Positions 1 to 5,253 of a stretch of 7,821 bases of DNA are shown here, piece after piece. The number at the start of each line of letters is the position of its first letter. The stretch's first letter is position 1. Location of the stretch: NCBI GenBank assembly GCA_018400625.1, contig JAGYMJ010000644.1, forward strand, positions 1-7,821. Direction: 5' to 3'. The notes under the pieces are model-generated. The model was not told where the DNA came from and made no database searches. It saw only the letters and a list, made by a program, of their open reading frames with translations. A program made the translations under genes and the position numbers. This stretch comes from Planctomycetota bacterium (GTDB taxonomy: Bacteria; Planctomycetota; Brocadiia; SM23-32).

Positions 1-13
1 CACGGTGGGGATG
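1..13 (-). repeat. Partial inverted copy of the hairpin repeat found at 841-870
   Basis: The first 13 bases (CACGGTGGGGATG) are the exact reverse complement of 841-853, which is the left arm and edge of a strong hairpin downstream of the FKBP gene. The match starts at the window edge, so the rest of this copy may lie outside. A further shared octamer, GCACAAGG at 16-23, is the reverse complement of 854-861 in the same hairpin, followed by a diverged GCGGTAGGATG. The FKBP gene is thus bracketed by inverted copies of a short GC-rich sequence. The match is seen directly; that it is a dispersed repeat family is inferred. Confidence 0.5.
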
Positions 14-43
14 CTGCACAAGGTGCGGTAGGATGCCACGTGA

Positions 44-59
44 TTCACTGAATATTTAC
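44..59 (+). repeat. 16-bp direct repeat, copy 1 (TTCACTGAATATTTAC)
   Basis: This 16-mer is identical to 5127-5142. Extending left to 40-59, the two copies agree at 18 of 20 positions. Here it lies about 30 bases upstream of the FKBP start. The left edge, GTGATTCAC at 40-48, is itself a small inverted repeat. It could be an operator, a promoter element or the end of a degraded mobile element; nothing in the window decides between these. Confidence 0.6.
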
Positions 60-87
60 ATTTTTGTTAACTTTTTTTGGAGAAGTG

Positions 88-795
88 ATGATGAAAAAGA
101 TAAGATTTGTTGTGATGTTTGCGGGCATAGTTTTTTTAGGTGCATTACTGAATAATCAGATTTTTGCGGAGGAAAGGCCGAAAGAATTGGAGACCAGCGA
201 TGAAAAGCTGAGCTATGTAATGGGTATGCAGATAGCCCAATCATTGAAAGCAAGCGGAGTGGCGCTGGATTTAGATATCCTGCTGCTTGGGTTGAAGGAT
301 CAATATTTTGAAAGGCCGGTCTTGCTCAGTGAGCAGGACGTGGTGGAGGTGCAGAGGGCATATTTTGAAGCGCAGCAAGCCCAGGAGCAGCGAGGCGCCG
401 AAGAAAACATGAAAAAAAGTCGTGAATTCTTGGAAGCTAACCTTGAGAGGGAAAATGTTGAAGTCACACCTTCCGGTTTGCAATACGAGATTATCGAGGA
501 CGGCGACGGAGCGAGGCCTGATGGAACGGATGAAACTGTAGAGATACATTATGTCGGCAAGACGATAGAGGGAGAAGTTTTTGACAGTTCGCGTGAAAGC
601 GGTGAGACGATTTCCTTCCCTTTAGACGGCATCGTGCCCGGCCTTTCCGAGGGAATTCAGTTGATGCAGGTGGGCTCAGTTTACCATTTCTTCCTCCCGC
701 CCGAACTTGCTTATGGAGAAAGCGGCGCGGGTGGCATGATAGGCCCCAATATGGCCTTAATATTTGAGATCGAACTGATAGATATCGTTGAGTGA
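88..795 (+). CDS. Exported FKBP-type peptidyl-prolyl cis-trans isomerase
   Basis: Predicted periplasmic prolyl isomerase/chaperone of 235 residues. Residues 1-27 form a Sec signal (MMKKIR, hydrophobic core, cleavage likely after IFA). Residues about 36-130 match the helical FKBP_N dimerisation region (LSYVMGMQIAQSLK, then a Gln/Glu-rich helix). Residues about 145-235 are the FKBP domain, with pocket positions Y155, F165-D166, F177, I182-V183, Y209 and F226. The position of FKBP12 Trp59 is Leu186 (IVPGLSEG), an uncommon replacement at the pocket floor. The start is set by GGAGAA at 79-84; the second ATG at 91 is equally possible and has better spacing. An upstream TTG at 64 precedes the ribosome site and is rejected. 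Family assignment is secure; the client protein is unknown. It resembles FkpA/Mip, but orthology cannot be claimed. Confidence 0.93.
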   Translation: MMKKIRFVVMFAGIVFLGALLNNQIFAEERPKELETSDEKLSYVMGMQIAQSLKASGVALDLDILLLGLKDQYFERPVLLSEQDVVEVQRAYFEAQQAQEQRGAEENMKKSREFLEANLERENVEVTPSGLQYEIIEDGDGARPDGTDETVEIHYVGKTIEGEVFDSSRESGETISFPLDGIVPGLSEGIQLMQVGSVYHFFLPPELAYGESGAGGMIGPNMALIFEIELIDIVE

Positions 796-840
796 AGATT
801 AAGCATATCTTCAGGTGTCAGTCCTCAGTAAAGCCCTTAT

Positions 841-870
841 CATCCCCACCGTGCCTTGTGCCGGTGGGGA
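841..870. repeat. Strong GC-rich hairpin between the FKBP gene and oppD
   Basis: Bases 843-851 (TCCCCACCG) pair perfectly with 862-870 (CGGTGGGGA) in a 9-bp stem. Inside, GC at 853-854 can pair with GC at 860-861, leaving a 5-base loop. The right arm is followed by AAAACG rather than a T run, so it is not a canonical rho-independent terminator on the plus strand, and the minus-strand side has no T run either. It could still slow polymerase or protect the 3' end of the FKBP message. Its left 13 bases recur inverted at 1-13, which suggests a REP-like dispersed element. Confidence 0.6.
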
Positions 871-971
871 AAACGTCAGGTGATATTTCGGTATCCGAAC
901 GTCCGAAGAATCGAAATTGTCTGAATGACTTTTCCCGATCCATAATTAATCAATTTTTGAGTCTTCTTTTT

Positions 972-1964
972 ATGGTCAAACCCATTTTGAAAGTCGAAGG
1001 TCTAAAGACCTATTTTTATACTGAAGACGGAGTGGTTAAGGCCGTCGACGGGGTCTCCTTCGAGCTTGAAAAAGGTGAGACTCTGGGTATTGTGGGCGAA
1101 TCAGGATGTGGTAAGAGCGTAACGGCCTATTCTCTTATGAGATTAGTCCCCGATCCACCCGGGAAAATAGTTTCCGGCAAAATAGAATATAAAGGTTTAG
1201 ATTTAAGAGAATTAAACAAAAAACAGATGAGCAGAATACGGGGTGACGGTATCTCCATGATTTTTCAGGAACCGATGGCCTCGCTAACCCCCGTATATAC
1301 CGTTGGAAAACAGATTGTTGAAACAATAATGACCCACCAGGATGTGGATAAAGATACCGCAAGGGGAAGGGCAGTCCAGCTTCTGAAAGATGTAGGAATT
1401 CCAGCCCCGGAGAGCCGAGTCGATGTGTATCCTCATGAGCTGAGCGGTGGTATGTGCCAGCGAGTGATGATTGCGCTGGCACTCAGTTGTCATCCGGATA
1501 TCCTTATCGCCGATGAACCCACCACCGCACTTGATGTCACGGTCCAGGCCCAGATACTGCAGTTGATGAACGACCTGAAGCGAAAGTATAAGATGACAAT
1601 AATCATCATTACACATGACCTGGGCGTTATTGCTGAGATGTCGGATAAAATAGGTGTAATGTATGCCGGGAAACTCGTGGAATATGCGGATGCATACTCA
1701 CTTTTTTCCGAACCGCTGCATCCATACACATTGAGACTTATCAATTCGGTGCCGAGACTCGATACTGCCGGCGACAGATTAATCACAATACCGGGAAGAG
1801 TGCCCAATCCCCTGGCGCTCCCTCAAGGTTGCAGGTTTAATAACCGGTGTGATCTGGCGGACCACCGATGCAGGTCAGAGGAGCCGGGCTTTGAAAAAAT
1901 TAACAGCGAACACTTTGTCAGTTGCTTTAACTCTAAGCAACAGTTCTCTCAAGTTGCTCATTGA
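972..1964 (+). CDS. oppD: Oligopeptide/dipeptide ABC transporter ATP-binding protein, OppD/DppD type
   Basis: Cytoplasmic ATPase of a peptide-type importer, 330 residues, full length for the family. Walker A is GESGCGKS (42-49), the Q-loop is Q99 in FQEPMASLTP, the signature is LSGGMCQR (157-164), Walker B is ILIADEPTTALD (177-188) and the switch His is H215. The oligo_HPY tail is complete (HPYTLRLINSVPRL, then GCRFNNRC) with C287, C293, C300 and C318, a spacing like the cluster described as binding [4Fe-4S] in DppD-type ATPases. Two positions differ from the usual motif: signature Arg is Cys (GGMCQR), and FQEPMTSLNP reads MASLTP. The reading frame is open from 792, but the first 60 codons have no family character and include the hairpin, so ATG 972 is chosen; it lacks a clear Shine-Dalgarno site. 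It precedes oppF by 32 bases. Substrate cannot be told. Confidence 0.92.
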   Translation: MVKPILKVEGLKTYFYTEDGVVKAVDGVSFELEKGETLGIVGESGCGKSVTAYSLMRLVPDPPGKIVSGKIEYKGLDLRELNKKQMSRIRGDGISMIFQEPMASLTPVYTVGKQIVETIMTHQDVDKDTARGRAVQLLKDVGIPAPESRVDVYPHELSGGMCQRVMIALALSCHPDILIADEPTTALDVTVQAQILQLMNDLKRKYKMTIIIITHDLGVIAEMSDKIGVMYAGKLVEYADAYSLFSEPLHPYTLRLINSVPRLDTAGDRLITIPGRVPNPLALPQGCRFNNRCDLADHRCRSEEPGFEKINSEHFVSCFNSKQQFSQVAH

Positions 1965-1996
1965 GTGAGTTCGTTTCGCAAAAAAGGTGAAAATAA

Positions 1997-2896
1997 GTGG
2001 ATAAGAACGAAAGTTTATTGCAGGTCAATGAGCTGAAGAAATATTTCCCTGTGTATGCCGGAGTTTTTCGCAGGGTTGTCGATCAAATAAAAGCCGTTGA
2101 TGGTATTAGTTTTGCCATTAAGCCCGGGGAAACGCTCGGTTTGGTGGGCGAATCCGGTTGCGGAAAAACTACCGCCGGCCGGGTTATTACCCGGCTTACC
2201 GAGGCGACGGACGGAGCTGTCTCTTATAAGGGGCAAAATGTTCTGTCCTTATCCGGACGGGAGCTTAAAGAATACAGAAAAAAAGTGCAGTTGATTTTTC
2301 AAGACCCGTATAATTCACTCAACCCGAAGCTGAACGTCGCCAACATTGTCGGTGAACCTTTGAAAATTCACGGTCTGGTTAAAAACAGGAAGCAGAGGAT
2401 AGCCCGGGTCAAAGAACTGCTGGATAGGGTGGGGTTGAGAGCCGAATATCTGCATCGTTACCCCCATGCCTTCAGCGGTGGGCAGCGGCAGCGTATAGGT
2501 GTGGCCAGAGCTCTGGCGGTTGAGCCGGACTTGATCATCGCGGATGAGCCGGTCTCCGCATTGGATGTTTCCGTTCAGGCCCAGGTTGTCAATTTGATGC
2601 AAGACCTGCAGGAAGAATATAATATTGCATATCTTTCTATTGCGCATGATCTTGCTGTTGTGAAACATATAAGCGACAGAGTGGCGGTTATGTATCTCGG
2701 CAAGATCGTGGAAGTAACCCGCAAGGAAAAGCTTTATGATAACCCGCTTCATCCCTATACACAGACACTGTTATCAGCCGTCCCCCTGCCCGACCCTGCT
2801 CAAAGAAAAGAAAAAGATGAGGACAAGTCAGAAGTTGAAAAAAATGATGGGAATTATCATTGGGGGTGTGTTTTGTTTTGTGCTGATCGGGTGTAA
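1997..2896 (+). CDS. oppF: Oligopeptide/dipeptide ABC transporter ATP-binding protein, OppF/DppF type, C-terminally truncated
   Basis: Second ATPase of the importer, 299 residues. Walker A GESGCGKT (51-58), Q102 in [10 protein letters not shown], signature FSGGQRQR (159-166), Walker [13 protein letters not shown] (179-190) and H217 are all intact. It starts at GTG 1997 behind AAGGTGA at 1984-1990. Family similarity runs through [16 protein letters not shown] (about residue 267). OppF proteins normally continue with a GDVPSP...GCRFHPRC-type tail, which is absent. Instead the last ~27 codons read out of frame through the start and lipoprotein signal of the binding-protein gene (ATG at 2817). 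The nucleotide-binding core is complete, so ATPase activity is possible. The missing tail is best explained by a deletion around 2795-2817, real or an assembly error; a naturally short OppF overlapping the next gene is less likely. Confidence 0.88.
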   Translation: MDKNESLLQVNELKKYFPVYAGVFRRVVDQIKAVDGISFAIKPGETLGLVGESGCGKTTAGRVITRLTEATDGAVSYKGQNVLSLSGRELKEYRKKVQLIFQDPYNSLNPKLNVANIVGEPLKIHGLVKNRKQRIARVKELLDRVGLRAEYLHRYPHAFSGGQRQRIGVARALAVEPDLIIADEPVSALDVSVQAQVVNLMQDLQEEYNIAYLSIAHDLAVVKHISDRVAVMYLGKIVEVTRKEKLYDNPLHPYTQTLLSAVPLPDPAQRKEKDEDKSEVEKNDGNYHWGCVLFCADRV

Positions 2897-3290
2897 CGAT
2901 TCCACTACTGAGCCAATAACGGCCGAAGATGTTGAGACGAAAATGCCGCCGGAGGCCCCGAGCCTGTCCGCAAGGGTGGAAAGAGGGGAACTGCCTCCGG
3001 TAGAAGAACGGCTGCCGGAGAAACCTTTTGTGGTAGAGACCTTCGACCATATCGGCCAATATGGCGGAACATGGAACCGTCTTGCAACCGGTCGTAACGA
3101 TTTGTTTGCGGGTCTTCAACGTCTGGCACAGGAGATGTGGTTTATGCTGGACTACAAAATGAACCGGATGAATGTCGTGATTGAGGACTATGAATCCGAC
3201 ATCTCTTCTTCTGAAAGCTTCTTCCGGGTCCACCTCAGAAAAGGCTTAAAATGGTCGGATGGTCAGCCCTCCGTATGCTTGATGAAATAG
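2817..3290 (+). pseudogene. Peptide-type ABC transporter substrate-binding lipoprotein, N-terminal fragment
   Basis: N-terminal part of an extracellular solute-binding protein of the SBP_bac_5 family, which would capture the importer's substrate outside the membrane. It opens with a lipoprotein signal: basic MRTSQKLKK, a hydrophobic core and lipobox LIGC with C26 (codon 2892-2894). Next come ELPPVEERLPEKPFVVE, IGQYGGTWNRL and then FRVHLRKGLKWSDGQP, where the family normally continues with a threonine-aspartate-rich F(T)A(D)DV segment. Instead, after P151 (codon 3267-3269) it reads six unrelated residues and stops at TAG 3288-3290. The start overlaps oppF by 80 bases and has only an A/G-rich stretch upstream, so its own leader may have been lost in the same event that shortened oppF. 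The remainder of the protein is in another frame from about 3266. Confidence 0.85.
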
Positions 3291-3904
3291 GGCTCAATGA
3301 AAAAAAAGATGGTATAAGGCTGGGCCCTGACGGCAGCCCTGTCAACATAACCATGGATATCTGGACCCCGGCCTGGGACAACCTGATGGAGACGGCCGAA
3401 CTGGTCAAAGAATATTGGGAAAAAGTAGGGATCGGTGTCCGTATCAATCCGGTTGATCGCTCATACGGCGTTTCGAGGGTCGCGTCAAATGAACATGAGA
3501 TTTATTTATGGCCTCGGGATCGTTCATTGTATCCCCAGGCCCTTATGGGTTTGCTGCCGACTTCACCTGAAGGAGCCCCGAGTGCTATCAGCGTCGAAGC
3601 GGGACGCTGGTTTGAGAGCGGGGGGGAAGAGGGCAAAGAACCTGAAGGGGACCTGCGTGAGAGTCTTGAGCTTTGGTCTAAGATACGGAAAGAACCGGAT
3701 GATGCCCAAAGAAAAGAGATGATAGAGGCGATGGTCACTCAAGTCGCCCGGCAGTGCTACGTCATAGGGACCGTCGGGATGACGCCCATGCCGGTTGTCG
3801 TTAAAAATAATTTCCATAATGTACCGGAAGAGGGTGTGATGTGGGATTATGTCCCCCTGACCCCCAAGAACACCTTCCCGGAACAGTATTTTATATCTGA
3901 ATAA
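3251..3904 (+). pseudogene. Peptide-type ABC transporter substrate-binding protein, C-terminal fragment
   Basis: The frame is open from 3251, but the first codons are an out-of-frame reading of the WSDG region. Recognisable family sequence starts at about 3266-3275 (ALRMLDEIGL, then KDGIRLGPDGSPV). It runs through ELVKEYWEKVGIGV, a Trp-rich middle and the C-terminal end VVVKNNFHNVPE...NTFPEQYF, as expected at the natural C-terminus of this SBP_bac_5 branch. It has no signal peptide and no convincing ribosome site, so even if translated (for example from ATG 3275) it would stay in the cytoplasm. With the fragment at 2817-3290 it makes about 360 residues, against roughly 550-700 for such proteins. 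The central lobe is therefore missing, not merely frameshifted. One ancestral gene spanning 2817-3904 is inferred. Confidence 0.85.
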
Positions 3905-3910
3905 AAAAGC

Positions 3911-3928
3911 AAAAGGTACCTTTTTTTT
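3911..3928 (+). terminator. Palindrome with T run between the binding-protein and permease genes
   Basis: AAAAGGTACCTTTT at 3911-3924 is a perfect palindrome, and the T run extends to 3928. As RNA it can fold only a short 5-bp stem with a GUAC loop, so termination would be weak. A partial attenuator here would fit the common pattern of binding protein being made in excess of permeases, but this is inference from position. Confidence 0.25.
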
Positions 3929-3957
3929 CAACCAGGAAAACAATGGATTAAACAGAC

Positions 3958-4506
3958 ATGTTAAGCTTTGTTGTCAGGCGATTACTGCAGATTATTCCAA
4001 CCCTGATACTCATTTCTATTGTGGGTTTTATAATTATTCAACTGCCCCCGGGAGATTATCTGACCACGCTGCAGGCGGAGATGGAAGCGACCGGTACAAC
4101 GGGAGCACGCGAGCATATCGAGCAGCTCAGGGAAAATTATGGCCTTGACCGGCCGTTGTACATGCAGTATTGGATGTGGGTCAGCGGCTTTGTAAGAGGT
4201 GATTTCGGGTTTTCTTTCGAACATCAGCGCCCCGTACGGGATTTGGTTTTGAATCGCTTTCTTCTGGACATATTCCTGGCTGTCACAACAATGGCATTCA
4301 CATGGATAGTTGCGTTGCCTATCGGCATATATTCAGCTACCCATAAGTATTCGATGACAGACCATTTTTTCACGGGTTTCGCTTTTTTAGGGCTTGCCGT
4401 TCCCCACTTTTTGATTGCTTTGCTTTTCCTGATATCCCGCTTTGGATGGCGCTGGCAGCGGCCGTTCCGGCCGCATGGAGTCCCGTACAAACTTTTTTTG
4501 CCGTAA
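3958..4506 (+). pseudogene. oppB: Peptide-type ABC transporter permease, OppB/DppB type, N-terminal fragment
   Basis: First inner-membrane permease of the importer. It has the family opening MLSFVVRRLLQIIPTLILIS (TM1 about residues 9-29), then QLPPGDY, LRENYGLDRPLYMQYW, GDFGFSF, RPVRDLVLNR, a second membrane segment at about 104-125 and FAFLGLAVPHFLIALLFL (third, about 137-158). After residue ~159 the sequence is unrelated and basic/Trp-rich, then stops at 4506. OppB proteins are usually 305-345 residues with six membrane segments and a cytoplasmic EAA loop; the second half, including that loop, is absent. From about 4437 the same DNA in another frame encodes the C-terminal half of OppC. ATG 3958 is chosen because an upstream ATG at 3943 stops after two codons; the ribosome site is weak. 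Confidence 0.87.
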
Positions 4507-4901
4507 CTCTCATATTGGCTCTTATCCGGTGGGGCAATCTGGCAAGGCAGATACGGGGCATGGTACTGAGGGAAGAAGAATATGTTCTGGCCGCTAAAGT
4601 GATAGGCGCATCGCACTTGCGCATTATAGTGAAACATATTTTCCCTAACGTATTCTTTCATGTCATTGTTATAAGTACTCTGACCATACCCACCATGATT
4701 TTGGCCGAAACGACTCTCAGCTTCTTAGGGTTGGGAATCACTCCCCCGTCAGTAAGCTGGGGGGTACTGCTTCAGGATGCACAGAGGGTTCGAAGCATTG
4801 TCCAGTATCCCTGGCTGTTGATCCCGGCTGTTTTTGTGGTCGTTACCGTGCTGGCCTTTAATTTCGTTGGGGATGCCGTGCGCGATGCCGTTGATATTTA
4901 G
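4446..4901 (+). pseudogene. oppC: Peptide-type ABC transporter permease, OppC/DppC type, C-terminal fragment
   Basis: C-terminal half of the second permease. Family sequence begins a few codons before ATG 4446 (PLWMALAAAVP, from about 4437). It continues with LILALIRWGNLARQIRG, the EAA loop that contacts the ATPases (LAAKVIGASHLRIIVKHIFPN), AETTLSFLGLGITPPSVSWG, PWLLIPAVF and the usual end LAFNFVGDAVRDA. The N-terminal part, including the first membrane segments and periplasmic region (on the order of 200 residues), is missing. There is no start region or ribosome site of its own. The fragment is out of frame with the OppB fragment that precedes it, so no chimeric permease is made unless a frameshift occurs. 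The most likely origin is one deletion removing the 3' half of oppB and the 5' half of oppC, either in the genome or in the assembly. Confidence 0.87.
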
Positions 4902-4928
4902 GAAACTTCCCACCACCGCTCGCCCCAT

Positions 4929-4952
4929 CGGTGAGTTCAGGGTAATTCACTG
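4929..4952 (+). terminator. Hairpin downstream of the oppC remnant
   Basis: CGGTGAGTT (4929-4937) pairs with AATTCACTG (4944-4952) as RNA, giving a 9-bp stem with two G-U pairs and a CAGGGU loop. No T run follows, so it is not a classic intrinsic terminator. Its position just after the operon makes a 3'-end role plausible. Its right arm overlaps the degenerate copy of the 16-bp repeat. Confidence 0.25.
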
Positions 4953-4961
4953 CGGACTTAC
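4942..4961 (+). repeat. Degenerate third copy of the TTCACTG...TTAC repeat
   Basis: This 20-base stretch matches 40-59 at 15 positions: the block ATTCACTG and the end TTAC are kept, while the centre differs. It lies 181 bases upstream of the exact copy, in the same orientation. Chance similarity cannot be excluded for a match of this quality. Confidence 0.25.
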
Positions 4962-5078
4962 TGTGAGTCGCCGAGGACAATAAGAAAAACGAGAATGCGG
5001 AGAAAATAACCCGTAAGAAAAGACCTCTCGGGTGTTCATTTGCGGGGGGGGGAGGGGCACATTTGGTGAGAGGTGTTA

Positions 5079-5107
5079 TTGATTAAGATGTCAGTATCGA
5101 GTATCAT
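5079..5107 (+). promoter_or_regulatory. Candidate sigma70-type promoter for the DUF4838 gene
   Basis: TTGATT (5079-5084) is separated by exactly 17 bases from TATCAT (5102-5107). This would start transcription near 5114 and leave a leader of about 135 bases that contains the exact 16-bp repeat at 5127-5142. Hexamer matches of this quality also arise by chance. Confidence 0.3.
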
Positions 5108-5126
5108 ATAACAGTGACCAACGGGG

Positions 5127-5142
5127 TTCACTGAATATTTAC
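5127..5142 (+). repeat. 16-bp direct repeat, copy 2 (TTCACTGAATATTTAC)
   Basis: Exact match to 44-59, in the same orientation, again upstream of a gene for an exported protein, but about 108 bases from the start codon here against about 28 at the FKBP gene. The different spacing argues against a fixed core-promoter role and fits an operator or a mobile-element remnant better. Confidence 0.6.
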
Positions 5143-5236
5143 GGGAAATAGCCTCTCCCTCTCGCGAAACGCGTATCATCCGGAATGTTGTACATACGAA
5201 ACTTGGCGGCTTTGTTGACAAAACACAACGGTTAAA

Positions 5237-5253
5237 AAGGAGATATGAAATGA
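5237..5253 (+). promoter_or_regulatory. Ribosome binding site with an overlapping start-stop mini-ORF
   Basis: AAGGAGA at 5237-5243 is a near-ideal Shine-Dalgarno site, six bases before ATG 5250. An earlier ATG at 5245 lies too close to the site and encodes only Met-Lys-stop (ATGAAATGA), its stop overlapping the real start. ATG 5250 is therefore the start of the long gene. Confidence 0.75.

Larger units (their letters stand above)
4902..5249 (+). other. 348-bp intergenic region between oppC remnant and DUF4838 gene
   Basis: I see no credible gene here. It contains a hairpin (4929-4952), a degenerate copy of the 16-bp repeat (4942-4961), a tract of nine G followed by AGGGG (5044-5057), a candidate promoter (5079-5107), the second exact copy of the 16-bp repeat (5127-5142), a small CGCG-AAA-CGCG inverted repeat near 5162-5172 and the ribosome site of the next gene. 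Base composition changes from mixed on the left to clearly GC-rich once the next gene begins. Confidence 0.8.

Noticed and set aside
44..72. TTCACT (44-49) and TTAACT (67-72) as a promoter for the FKBP gene
   Set aside because: The spacing is 17, but the -10 match is poor, and the start would fall on the ribosome binding site.
64..87. TTG start eight codons upstream of the FKBP start
   Set aside because: It lies before the Shine-Dalgarno site GGAGAA at 79-84, and the signal peptide is normal from ATG 88 or 91.
792..971. Open reading frame extending OppD upstream by 60 codons to a GTG overlapping the FKBP stop
   Set aside because: The stretch has no OppD character, contains the GC-rich hairpin, and the protein begins in a family-typical way at ATG 972.
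3251..3290. Programmed frameshift joining the two binding-protein fragments
   Set aside because: A frameshift would still leave the central part of the protein missing; no slippery heptamer is seen at the join.
4431..4506. Programmed frameshift making a functional OppB-OppC fusion permease
   Set aside because: Half of each permease is absent, including the OppB EAA loop, and no slippery site is visible.
5044..5057. G tract as a G-quadruplex or phase-variable tract
   Set aside because: Only one long run plus AGGGG is present, not four spaced G runs, and it lies outside any coding frame and outside the -35/-10 spacer.
5215..5243. TTGACA at 5215-5220 as a -35 box for the DUF4838 gene
   Set aside because: A -10 box at normal spacing would fall on the ribosome binding site (AGGAGA), leaving no leader.
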